In this document: piece by piece, positions 23,280-35,339 of the stretch
Numbering within the stretch: position 1 is the stretch's first letter
How the letters are laid out: every line of letters begins with the position of its first letter
NCBI GenBank assembly: GCA_963995505.1
Contig: OZ023196.1
Coordinates: forward strand, 15,063,106-15,127,105
DNA from: Hypericum androsaemum
Taxonomy: Eukaryota > Streptophyta > Magnoliopsida > Malpighiales > Hypericaceae
Length of the DNA stretch: 64,000 nt
Direction: 5' to 3'
Position numbers and translations under genes: made by a program
Notes under the pieces: model-generated
Seen by the model: the letters and a program-made list of their open reading frames with translations, nothing else
Database searches by the model: none
Told to the model about the DNA's origin: nothing

Positions 23280-26200
23280 CGGATATCAGATGATAAACAC
23301 TTAGATCATATTAGATGATTATTATGTTTTAATCGAATTTAAGTTTTATAGCTCAGTCCGTAAATTTAAATTTGAGATATTTAAGAAGGTTTAAATATTT
23401 TTGTTAATTAATTTGCATACTTGACGATCAACAAAAAAAACAGCATTTTTTTGGTCTTTTCTAAAAATCTTGGGACGCATCTGAAATCCATAATTCCTTG
23501 TGGTTGTTTAAATTATACCGATTGAGAGAAAAGAAAAGGTTGTATTATTTCGAAATTTCATTAATAAAAGCAATTTATGTTTTTTTTTTTGGTAGAAATA
23601 AAAGCAATTTATGCTCATTGTGTGTGTGGTCGTTTTGCATTCATGGATGTGTTAAACTAACGCGTTTGGTGTGTTGTGAAATTTTTATAATTTTATTATT
23701 CAGACTGTATATATAAAACATCCAATATTCGAATAGTAATTGATTGAGTAGTCCTACTTCAAACCCGAAAAAATGTCCAACTCAATCTAAGTTACCGTAT
23801 TTATACAAGTTGATGGTGTGATCCTCAAAATTCCAAGTCTCTCACTTAGATCTTTCCTCAAATATAACCACCAAACAGAGGAAACTTATTGGGAAGTTAT
23901 GGTTAGTAAATCAAATTTATTGTTGCTTTACTAAAAAAAGTTGCATTCATTTACTTAAATACGTGTTGCATTGTAAGCCACTCACATACGGGTTCTATAA
24001 TAAATTTAAGACGTTGCATATACTTATAATGGGAAGTGATAATGGTATCAATCACAATTACTCCTAATGCAAAATAAGGTTGTTTTCAATTTTTGTAAAC
24101 AAAATCACGAAAAAGTTTAAGGGTACTAATTGTTTAAATCATAGTTGAAATTTATAACTTAACTACCCTTATCACTTGGTATTTAGATATATATTGGTTC
24201 CACTATTCCAATTTCGAGTTGGATATGATTTTTGAAATGTGATTAAAAAAAATCAACAAATATTTAACATTAATACATTCCAAAAGTAAACTTTTATTAT
24301 AAGTTAGGTTTTAATATTTTACCAAGGAAAAAAACCCTAGTGGGAGAATACACCACAATATATGAAGGTACATCTCTAAGGTACTAGATAGAAACTAATC
24401 ATTAGTTCATAAGCCCAAAAGTATTCCCAAAACACCGCCAAGGCCTAAACCCGAACTGCAATACACCAAAGCAAGGTAAATAGTACGATAATTTCCTATC
24501 CAACGTCTAAAACTGAACCTCGAGAGTTTTTATTAAGCGGAATATTTTTCTCATTTGTTAAAATTTCGATTTGTTTTCAACATTCTTTGATATACTACAT
24601 TTTATTAAATCAACAAGAAATTCTACAACCAGCATTTAATTGTGAAGTCATTTAAGGATCAAGGAAATACACAATCACACGGCTCAATGAATTTTAAGAT
24701 ATAACTGAAATCAAAATAACAATGTGATCATGATGTCAGTGAAGAAAATTATTCTCACATAATTAAATTCGTAAACGGTTATCATTGAACACACGACCAC
24801 TACATGGATTGTACACCTCCAATTAGCTTTCTCACGTCTCATGATTAAATTAATCCCCTTTCGATCACAGTAAGTTTAGCAATACACGGCAAAGATAGGG
24901 TATAAGATTCTCAACGCATTAGTGCTAAATATTTCTTATTACAAGTTTAACATTTTCGAAAAATAAGTTTTGATATGGATTAGTGGACTTAGTTAGTACC
25001 TATAAAAAAAACTTATTTAGCTGTACATTCATTAAAAAAATTGGTAAGAGTTTCCTTTCCCTCGTAATAGGAAAGTTCAGCTGTCACCGGTACTTTGATT
25101 TCGTATGTTAATGACATAATTATTTATGTGATTGATCATAGAAATCATCAAAATCCGTGTGGCTAATCTATCCTTTTCAATTTCTTAATTCTCAACACAT
25201 ACAACAAAATCAGATCTGACCCAACAAGTCATTCGAATTGCGCAAAAATATCTTTCTATCGAGTTTTAATAATAGTACGTTTTCGTGGTTCAAATTTAAC
25301 ATATTTATCCTAAATAGAACATCCACTTCCTAGTTGGTATAAGTGTTTGGTGTTGGACGAAAATATATTTTTTTCGTATGAATATATTTTGAGACTACGA
25401 ATTTGAAGTGTGACCGAATTATTTTAATCACATTTTCATGGTTCAAATTTGACATATCTTATTAGTTCATAACAACGATCTATATTAATTTTAGTTACTT
25501 CGGGAAAATGTGCATTGATTGGTGCAATGGTAATTGTACAAAAAGATCAGTGCAATGTGAGACATAATTTGGAACATTCTCTGATTTATTTATTTTTTGA
25601 ACATTTACAACTTAGAGCAAATAGGAAAAACGTATTTCTTGAATTGTAGTTCAAGTGATAAATAGCTGGGGAGAAATATGAGATTATGGCCTCCTACCAT
25701 GATTCATATATATTTTGATGAGGAAAAACATCTACTAAAATAAATAAATAAATAGAAACATGTCATATAATTTTATAAAAAAATCAACATGTACCAAGTT
25801 TGAGGAAAAGGGACATTAAAGATCATGTCTTAAGGATGCTAGCTAGTCTTGTCTTCTAGACAGGGTCATTGAGAGGATCCACAATGATGGGAAACAAGAT
25901 CAACTTTTAATAATTTTTTTGGTTGATATGATCTAATATTAAAACAATCATAATGCCAACTAATTTTAGTTCTAGTTAAAATAATTTTTAAAATGTAACA
26001 AAGCTTTTAGATAAGTGTTTAGTACTAATTTGTTATCAAATACTCGAACTAGAGATTTTTTCTTGATTAAGTTAGAATATCCTCTCATCTATTGATCTTA
26101 GTATTTGTTAGTATCAACCGTAATTAATTGAGATGTGAAACCCAATGATATGCCTCTCATTATTAACAAAAATTGGAACAGAGTTGATGTACCTGAGGAC

Positions 26201-28116
26201 ATGGGAGTTCACATAATTAATTAATTAAACATATGGATGGGAGTTAATTAATTTTGTTTTGCTTCGAGATCAAGGACAATGGGGGAGGAGATAGAGAGAG
26301 GTTTTATCGGAACACCAAGAGTACAATTATGGTTATACTGGTGGTACAATGAATCCGTCGTCGTTCCAAGTGGCGCTTCAAATTCAGTTCATTCTGTTGA
26401 TCATCCATTATTGTAGCAACCGACGAATTTAACTTTAATTATGTTATAAATCAATTTAGCATTAATCAAGAAGTATTTAATTCGAGTTCTTAGGAGATGT
26501 TCAAACTTGGATTAGACGATTGAATAGGTAATCAGATACTAAGTGACTTTAAAAAAATAAATATTATTAAAATTGCGAGCATTTAATCAAAACCGAGCAT
26601 TTATTTTTGCAATCAACAGAACTCATTCATATTTTAAAAAATACCAAAATCGTGACACATGTTGACTTTGAGATTAGCTTGATATTGAAGTTGACCCCAA
26701 ACGAATGAACTAGGCAGTCTAGGCCAAATATATTGAGATAATTTAGACAATTGTATATTTTTTATTACAGTCATATGATATCTCGAAATCCAATCACTGA
26801 AAATTTTAGTTTTCAACCAAATTAAATTTAGAATGGCAGCAAAACTCTATTAACAAGTATGAAATATTTCCAAATAATCAAACTCTGTATTTTGGATTAA
26901 GCTATAACAAATATATTGTTGATCACTGGTTTTAATCTATTGCATCTAACGACCTAAACAATAACAAAATCGGTTATTGTAGGGCGACATTGTCAAATAT
27001 TATTTGAGATATAATCTTACAGGCGAACACATATCAGATATCGTTTGATATTTTAATCAACGTCAACTATGCAATCTTTAATTATAATTGCACGTAACTA
27101 CTTGATGCTTTTAACGTCTTTTCAGTGTTTGGTCAAATAATATAATATCTTCTGATAGTTTGTTAATGACATATTCATAAAGTTGTAAGTGTTTGATGTA
27201 GATTATCATACCAACAAGGTGTACAATTTTTTATGACAAACATCATGAAATAATTATAGGATTAAGTACGATTAACGTGGAGAAATTTTGGTATGGCTGA
27301 CTTTCTGAAAAGTTTTTTAGGATGCGTGTGAGTTAGGATAAACCACGCTAAAAAAGACTCGTGTTAGTACATAGAGACAATCGGTCAGATTATGAAGCTA
27401 GTTAGATAAAAAATTATCTTAAGCCTAATCCGTGACATATTCTAAAAAAACCTTTTGTTTTATCCCGATATGATTAGCCAATTCGTAAGAAGAAAATTTA
27501 CCAAGAAGACCAAACTTACTATTTAATTAGTTGGTTAAAGGCATTGAGCAACCCACTTAAAAAGAATATATTAATATTCCTACAATTCACATCATCCCGA
27601 TCGCTGAAAAGTGAAAGGGATAATTTATTTTCAATTTAGTCCAGAATTCTAACTATTTTGATTAAAAAATATCTTGAATGCGTAAATGCACAGTTTTTTG
27701 CCAGTACTATAAAATTTCAAACCGAGTGGAGGGAGTTTTACCTGCAAACGAAATAAAATAAACTAATTCATGTATAACTTGTCTAAGTCACACAATACAT
27801 ACACATAGTTTAATTTTTTTTACACCACATGTTACTATTACACTAGTACACTGACTAATTCAGATCACAAGACCAATTCAAAGTAGCTCCACTAATGTTA
27901 TTGACCACAGTCGTGTTATAAATTACAAATAAAAACAATATTTGTTTTTCTTAAGGTAAATTTTTTAAAGAGAAACTAAGCTACAATCGATAACAGGTAC
28001 TTATATGAACTTGCATAAGATTATTTAGATTTATTAAAAAATTAAAATTGAACCATAAAAAGTTAAAATTTTCTAGTAATTCTAATATTTGTAATTTTAT
28101 TTGATTTATATTTGAA
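23280..28116. other. AT-rich gene-free region
   Basis: No protein, RNA gene or sharply bounded repeat is recognised in this 4.8 kb, apart from the tiny insertion at 23580-23596. Short relics of a degenerate dispersed repeat (motifs like GAGTTCTTAG followed by CTTGGATTAGACGA) are visible near 26475-26560. Confidence 0.5.
23563..23613 (-). mobile_element. 17-bp LINE-tail-like micro-insertion with 17-bp duplication
   Basis: The direct repeat AATAAAAGCAATTTATG lies at 23563-23579 and 23597-23613. The insert is only eleven T followed by GGTAGA. On the minus strand it reads TCTACC plus an A-tail, close to the TTTCTACCC-A(n) end of the LINE at 12138. Confidence 0.7.
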
Positions 28117-28839
28117 TACTTTTTTGGAAAAAATCCACTTTAGTACTTTGTGGTATCGCCCAAAATCACTTTAGTACCCTGTGGTAAAAAACTGACCAAT
28201 CGAGTCATACTTATTCTAATTAACATCAAAAAGGTCCTTGGGTAGCTGCCCGGACCCGCCCGAACCCTGCCCGGACTACTTGGCCAGCCACGTCACCAAA
28301 ATTTGATGACGTGGCACCACGTGGACACCCCCTTCTCTTCTTCTTCTTCTTCTTCCAAAAAATCAAACCAAAGACAAGAATACGACGACCCAGAAGAGGA
28401 AACGACACAAAGACGCAAAGTTGCCCGGACCAGCGGCTGCTTCGGCAGCGTCTGAAACTGCAAATGCAACTGAAGAGGCGATGGCGGAGGGGGAGCCACA
28501 GCCGATCGAGCGCGGAGCTGCGAGCTCTCCGGTGCGGATAAACTCGCCAACGCCTGACAGACGGCGGTAAAATCTAACTGCCAAGCGAGCTTCTTGGGAC
28601 CGAAAATCCGACATCGTTTTGAGGAAGAGAGGAGTTTCTCTTCGTGGGACCTGAGGCGGAGGCTGATTGAGGACGACAGGGGTCGGGGAGACGATTGAGG
28701 ACGACGACTTCATGGGACCTGGAGCGACGATTGAGGACAGGGGCGGGCCGACGAGATCGCACTTGTTGAGGAGCCTCACCGCCGAGCTCGTCCGCGGTAG
28801 CCGCCACGGTTCCATCTTTTTGATTTCCCTCTTTGCCTT

Positions 28840-28870
<31 letters not shown>

Positions 28871-29255
28871 GGGCGGCTTGGGAGGTGGAGATGTAAAGCA
28901 AAGGGCGTCCCCTCGTGAGTTGTGGGCTTGGATGGGTTTTATTTTGGGTGTTGGTTGTTGATTTTTCTTGGTTTTATTTTTTGGAAGAAGAAGAAGAAGA
29001 AGAAGAAGAAGAAGAAGAAGAAGGAGGAGGAGGAGGAGAGAGATGGTGCCACGTCATCAGGGATGCTGATGTGGATGTTCCACATGGCCGGGCAGCATCC
29101 GGGCAAGTTCGGGTAGGTCCAGACAGCTGCCCGTGGACCTTTTTGATGTTAATTAGAATAAGTATGATTCGATTGATCGATTTTTTACTACAGGGTACTA
29201 AAGTAGTTTTGGAGTATACCACAGGGTACTAATATGGACTTTTCCCTACTTTTTT
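28117..29255. mobile_element. MULE-type non-autonomous element A (long TIRs, 9-bp TSD)
   Basis: The body is 28126-29246 (1121 bp). The exact 9-bp duplication TACTTTTTT lies at 28117-28125 and 29247-29255. Inverted ends of roughly 130-150 bp are imperfect and begin GGAAAAAATCC or GGGAAAAGTCC; they share TTTAGTACCCTGTGGTA and CCTTTTTGATGTTAATTAGA-like segments. A (CTT)n run on the left inner edge is mirrored by a (GAA)n run on the right. The GC-rich interior (about 28380-28900) is unrelated to that of element B and may be captured genomic sequence; I recognise no protein in it. Confidence 0.85.
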
Positions 29256-29590
29256 TATCATGAGCTCTCTATAGATAAAGTTTGATTTATTTGAACATAA
29301 CATGTTAAATATTTTTTAAAAATATTTTAAATACGTAATTGAATCAAATTTAAATTATTCTGTGAATATTTAAATACTAATGAAATTGGTGGGAGGTATC
29401 ATGTGATTGTAAGGAGCTTTGACCTCTTCTTTTAACTTTGTTGCCGCTCCCCATGTGCAACCCCAAGTCCGACACCCCAGTCTCCCCTATTATTGGGACA
29501 CGTGTCCCCTCCACTGGAACCCCGCCCACCCCCTTCTGTTGTCATTTTGTGTTTGAAGTTCCCGCGTATTGGACCTACTCGTCACTCCCA

Positions 29591-30781
29591 CCTCTATTCA
29601 TTAATTTTTTTGGTAAAGTATCCTCTAGTTCCAGGTATTTGGTCATCCTTTCCCTCAGATCCTTGCATTTTAAAAAATAATTTTATCATCCCTGTCTTTG
29701 GTTAAACCTCCCTCTCGGGTCCCTGGCTGATGTCATCGACTTTTTTTTATTTTTTGTCATGAAAATAACTGTTATACCCCTTTGATCATCTTCTCAGGAA
29801 AACAAACTCTTCCGGTCATTTTCTCCGGTGAATAAAAAAAAATTTTGGCGAACCAAAATTTGAGGTCGAGGCCACCACCGATTCATTTCCAATCGACCAC
29901 TTACCAAAAAAACCTCCCAAAATTGAGGACACCGTCGGTTGAAATTTCCAATTGAAATTTTTAATAGATATTTCCAATCGAAGATTGAAGCCAAAGTCCA
30001 GAGTTAGGTTTAGGAATCGCTGCCCGAGGTGCATTATCGACCGAGTTGGGCATCGAGATTAACCCCTCTCTCTCTCTCCCCTCCCTTCTGGCAAAACAAA
30101 CAAATAGGCCAAGGTCACAGTCAATTTCACAGTCCATAACAGACAGGCGAAGCTCACTATGGTCTCCTCCGCGGCGGCGCTCGTCATCAAGGCACGGAAT
30201 GGAAGAGATCTCGTGGATCTTGCCGTTGATTTTTCTTTTCCAATTTCAGAAATCTTTTGCGAGAACGTCGGTGTTGGTGGACCCAGAAATCTGGGTTATC
30301 GGCGACGGAGTCGTTGCTTCTAGTGCTGGTCAGCGACTAAGTCCTTCGATCTTCACCATCTTTGTCGCATTTGTCTTCGTCATCTTTGGGTATGGGTCTC
30401 TAATATGAAAAGCGGGATTCAACTACGTAGTATTTGAGCTTTGGAATCATAGTCGTCTTTGGGTATGGATCTTTACCGTCGTCGTCGTCCTTCGTCTTCG
30501 TCATTTTTAATTTGATAGCCAGAGACTTGGTTTGTTCGCCAGAATAAATTTTGTTCACTGGAGAAGATGACTCGAGGGGTATAATAGTCATTTCTATTAT
30601 CAAAAATGAAAAAAAATTCGATGACGTCAGCCAGGAACCTGAGTGAGAGGTTTAACAAAAGACGGTGGATGATAAAATTATTTTTTTAAATGCAGGGACC
30701 CGATGAAGAAGATGACCAAATACCAGAGACTAGAGAATAATTTATCCATTTTTGTGTGTGTAGAAACCTCTATTCATTAAT
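29591..30781. mobile_element. Long-TIR element inside a LINE-tail-like insertion
   Basis: Inverted ends of about 180 bp (from about 29613 inward, and from about 30746 inward) share TATTTGGTCATC, AATAATTTTATCATCC and CTGGCTGATGTCATCGA-like segments. Outside them, CCTCTATTCATTAAT occurs at 29591-29605 and again at 30767-30781. Between that direct repeat and the TIRs lie a T-run on the left and ATTTTTGTGTGTGTAGAAA on the right. The interior has an open frame (30046-30408) that I do not recognise. Confidence 0.7.
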
Positions 30782-31319
30782 GTACCAAACTATAACGTAA
30801 GTTGAGAAATGACTCCGAAAGAGTGGGCCTTGTTATCGTTTGATAATTCGATGTTCGATTCGTAATCGCAATAATCAAAATTTAAGAACAGAGCTGTCAT
30901 ATATCCTTTCAAAGAGTCAAATATTATATATATTTATTTTCTTTTGCGCAGATGGTCCAATAACTAAAAAGCAGATCATGTGAGAATTACTGGATTCATG
31001 GCGGAGTTTGTTATAATTTAATCCTAAATTGAAATATTAAAAATGTTGCAATATTTAAATTCAATATAATATTTTTGCTATTCTTTGGATCAAATGTCCT
31101 AATAATTAATAATTTCGGAAAATATAAATCTAAACATTGTACGAAAAGGGAAATGAGATAAATCTTTAGCTCCCCAACTTGTATAGTGTTGGAGGCCCGA
31201 GAACGATAGTGTATTTTTCATCATTTTTATATTCACTTTTTGAATGTTGCTAAAGAGCATGAATTGGGTACTGGAAACCCAATCCTTTACCAAACGGAAT
31301 AGGAGTAAAATAGTTCAAA

Positions 31320-32345
31320 AAAGGAAAAAAAGTGACGCGTTAGAGGGCTGACATGCGTGATGGTGGAGGCTGATACGCGTGGCAGCGCGTGCCTGAATCC
31401 TCCACTTTTAATTTATATTATTTAATTAATTATAAGTTTTATTAAATATTAACCCCGTGCTATTTTATCATAACCGACCTGCCATTTGGTCATTAACGAG
31501 TATGCTTTTTATTGAAATTGGATATCATTTTATCATACTCAGCTATGTCATTTCATCATAACCGGACATACCATTTAATTGCAACTGAGCATGCTATTTT
31601 ATCGTACATGGTCTGCCATATGGTCATTACTGAGCATGCATTTTTATTGTTACAGGACATGTCATTTTATCGTACTCCGGCTCTGCCATTTGATTGTAAC
31701 CGGACATGCCATTTGATTGTAAACTGGCATCCCATTTTATCGTAATGGGATGCCAGTTTACAATTAGGTTTACCGTTTGAACGTAGCCGGGCATGCCATT
31801 TGGTTATCACCGGGACTGCCATTTGGTCGTCACTAGGACCGCCATTTGGTCATTGTCGGGCATATCACATTGGACATAAATCACGAACAAAAAATAAAAA
31901 CAAACGATTTAACTATCCACTAAATTCAACTTTACACAATTGAAAAAACCATTTCAAAGAGGGGAGAGAGAGAGAGAGTGCGAGAGGGAGAAGAAGGGAA
32001 ACAGGAAGGAAGAAAAAAAGGAGAGAGAATGAAACCTCTTCCTCACCGGCATCGCTCCTCGTCGGCGTCGATTTTATTTTAGGTTTGGGAAAAAGAGATA
32101 GTGAGGGAGAGGAAGGAAAGTGCTCCAGGGAAGGGAAGTAGAGAGGAAAGAGAAAGGAAAAAAGGGAGTGAGCCAAGAAAGAGAAAGAAGAGGGAAAATA
32201 GGAGGAGAAAGGGAACCAAAAGACAAAAATACCCCTAGATAATTACAATCGTCAGATCTCTGACGCGCGTTTAATCATCAAGATCAATGGACCAAAATAA
32301 ATCATGTAGGGTACAGAAATCCTCTATCTCTCTCCGTACTTAATC
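31320..32345 (-). repeat. Dispersed repeat element with internal tandem arrays (copy 2)
   Basis: Inverted partner of the element at 7943-9070. On the minus strand it starts TACGGAGAGAGATAGAGG near 32336, carries the shared CGCGTCAGAGATCTGACG segment, then purine/pyrimidine-rich DNA (31958-32220) and an array of about 23-bp units (about 31465-31866) rich in GCCATTTG and CCGGACATGCC. It lacks the 175-bp duplication of copy 1. No protein is encoded that I can recognise. Confidence 0.65.
31716..31764. repeat. Perfect inverted repeat within the tandem array
   Basis: Arms at 31716-31736 and 31744-31764 are 21 bp each and match without error, around the 7-base loop TTATCGT. The core of the arm is TGTAAACTGGCATCCCATT. 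It would form a strong hairpin. Confidence 0.85.
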
Positions 32346-35239
32346 CACACCCGTTTTAGTTCTGAAAAATTCCACCAAATAAAATATTTCTGGAAAATTT
32401 TGCTAAACGACAAGAAGATATTTTCTATCTATTTAGGCCAAAATGTCGAGATTTGGTTTTGGATCGACTTTACTACAAATGGAGGTGGCGAGGCAGCAAT
32501 AATGGCTTGGGTTTGGACCCACACTCTGCTGGCTGTTTTTGCTCTGAATTATCCTACAAATGTGTTTTCTTGTTTAATTTTCAAAAAAAAAATAATTTAA
32601 ATATTTATTGGGATAGTTTCGTCACATTTAAGGTTTTATATATCTCAAATCTGGATTAATGAGCCCGTAGGTGTTCGGATATGATATAGATAAAAGCCAA
32701 CAAAAAATAGTTAATCATAAAAAAATGCCCACGTTAGCTCTATTTTAAAGTCAATGAAGTAAATGTTAATATCAGATTAATTTTATTCACGAATAAAGTC
32801 CAAAACAAAGTTGATCACAACACATAAATAAACTTATTTGACTATATCGCTATTCCGAAACTGAAACTTCCAATTTCAATTTCAAAATCAATTTTTGCTA
32901 AAGTTTCAGAGAGTCTTGTCCTTTATAAGAGGAGGTTGGTGTGATGTAGGTAGGGTTCTGTACTCCTTTAATTCTATGAAGATGTTGTATCTCAAAATAT
33001 TAGGATTATAATGAATATTTGTATTTGTACGTAACTTGTATGAGTTCAAATATGGTTTAAGCAGAATCTAATTAGTGTACCATATAATTTATGGGTCTAT
33101 GAATATACCTAGAGTCTAGATCATATGGGTCTTATCTAAACCAAAATCCAATATGTTCAGGTAGACAGTAGACCCTCAATCCATACAGTAAGACAATGAT
33201 AGGCCCACGTAGAATAAATCTTTTTTTTTTCATTCCTAATTTTCTCTGAGGTTGGGATTTGGACTTTACTAAAAACGCTGTCACGGTAAAACGTAGAAAT
33301 CGTCTGAATTTACTGTATGGATTGACGTGATGAGTTATTTGATTTTTTATATGGACAGGTAGGCTGATTTGACTCATTTAATTCCGTAACGAATTTTCTT
33401 CTGTAGCATTTATCATCGTACGAGCTGCTACAAGTTGGTCGGCCTCTTAATTTGGGTGCGGGATCCAATTTGAATGGAATGGATCAAATTTGCTTCTTCG
33501 TCTTGGAAACGAAACTAGCATTTGGATAAAATTACAAATTCTCCAATCTATTTGTACCACCTGCCAAATTAATTACTTCTTGGCGTACTATTTTTTTTAC
33601 CACCTGCCAAATTAATTACTTCTTAGCGTACTTTTTTTTTTTCTGTTTTGGGTAGTTTCATTCATTTAATACCTATAAATTTTGGAAATAATTTAAATGT
33701 TGCTAAATGAGAAGAGGCAAAGTAACGAGATGAACCTCTAGGTCATGCTTAAAAAATTGTTATATCTATAATGTTTCGAGTTTAAGTAACTAGAAACGCA
33801 TGAATGTAATATATTTGTTAGAAAATTTTTAACACTATCAAAAATCAGAATATCTGAATATCATGAGGTATCAATCGAAAAAAATACTTTATACCCTCGG
33901 CACGAGGGAAGTTCTAAACTTCTGAGACCAATTGATGAGTCAACGTTACCTTCCGTAAATGATCAAGTGGGCTGCTTCGCCATCCTTGGGTTTGTACGTT
34001 TTTAGTAAATGATAATGAAATTGATCTTTCTCTTCGAATTAGTAAATGGAACAAATATCATAATTATCTTCTTTTGAGGGTTATCGCGGGTGTCACTGTC
34101 ATATATCCATCTTGTACCAAGATTTGGAAATGGGAAAAACTCCAAATGTATAGTTCATGTTTATGTAATTGATATTATGAAAAGTTTGTATTGGAATTCG
34201 TGTCAAGAGTGAGCGATGAAAATAACGGGATTGAATTATAGAGTCGAAAATTTCTAAAAAAAAAAATTATAGAGTCGAAAGATTCAGGTTCAAAATGTGA
34301 ACAATAAAGATTCTTATTTAAAAAAATATAATGTTCGGATTTTAAAATATATGATTAAGTTAGAAGAATATTTGAGAAATTTTACTTCACATGTCGATGT
34401 GACGCACTCCAAATGGATAGGATAGCTATTGGCTTTGATTTAGACAATCAGGGTTTGGTTCGATTTCCCTATTGGTTGTTCACACTTCACATGATATGAT
34501 ATGGTATGATGCGATTAATCTATGGTCATTTTCGGCTACAACTTGACTTTCAAATGAAACATTATCTCTTTGTTCATTTTTCTTAAAGACTATTTATTCG
34601 TAAATAATGTAATTACAATTAATATTAAACAACGAAAAAATATATACATAATTCTCAAAGATATAAATCTAACAATACAAGTAAAATAAATTATTTGAAG
34701 CTACGACGATAAGAAAATGATTATTTATTTTTTTATACACCTAATAATTACACATTCGCTAGACTAATTAATTAAAATTCGATGCTCAAATTTGAGAGTT
34801 ATTGGTTAAAATATAAGAACTCTCTTAATTGGTATGTAAATGAATCTTATTGAAAAAAAGGTAATCCGGTCAAAAGATGTTGAGTTGATATAACATCACT
34901 ATTCTACATTAACAAAAAAAAATCGGCTAATGTAGGGAGAGAGAGTATCAAGAATTAATTTCAAGCAAAATTTAGAAAGATTACTATGAAGATGTCGTTG
35001 CATTGACGTGTAGACCCCTCGGCCCAAATTAGAGTCGTTATCGTTCTTGATGAAGTAGGGCCCATAGATGGTGTCACTAGGCCTAAATGTTAATAAGGTC
35101 ACCATGGCAATATAAGTTGATTACCAGAAGCTTTTAGATCAATTTGTAAGGATTTATTTTAGTTTAATTAGTAGTGCTGAGTACGAGCCAATGAATCATG
35201 AAAAATGTAATTACCCAGAAAATTATTGGGAATTTTTTT
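32346..35239. other. AT-rich gene-free region
   Basis: No convincing gene. It contains a duplication of about 43 bp at 33555-33636 with T-runs and a tiny insertion at 34250-34264, both noted separately. Confidence 0.5.
34234..34280 (+). mobile_element. 15-bp LINE-tail-like micro-insertion with 16-bp duplication
   Basis: The direct repeat AATTATAGAGTCGAAA lies at 34234-34249 and 34265-34280. The insert is ATTTCT followed by an A-run of nine. It resembles the 3' end plus A-tail seen at 12138 and 23580, here on the plus strand. Confidence 0.65.
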
Positions 35240-35332
35240 AAAAGTAAATATTTACACCAAATTACACCTGTCAGGGATCGAACCATGAACCTCCGTCAAG
35301 TCATGTACATCTTGTGCCGAGTCATTGGCAAA
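35240..35332 (-). mobile_element. SINE-like element, family 1 copy c
   Basis: On the minus strand: CACAAGATGTACATGACTTG, then GGAGGTTCATGGTTCGATCC (clear B box), then CAGGTGTAATTTGGTGTAAA. It ends immediately before the hAT MITE at 35348. Confidence 0.6.
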
Positions 35333-35339
35333 AAAAAAG

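Noticed and set aside
28915..29232. Open frames rich in Glu or Lys (also 57954-58445)
   Set aside because: They come from (GAA)n runs inside the MULE ends.
30046..30408. 120-codon frame as a gene
   Set aside because: It lies inside a TIR element, shows no known domain, and may be captured or random sequence.
35270..35300. tRNA gene (B-box GGTTCGATCC)
   Set aside because: No cloverleaf can be drawn and the sequence belongs to a repeated SINE-like family.
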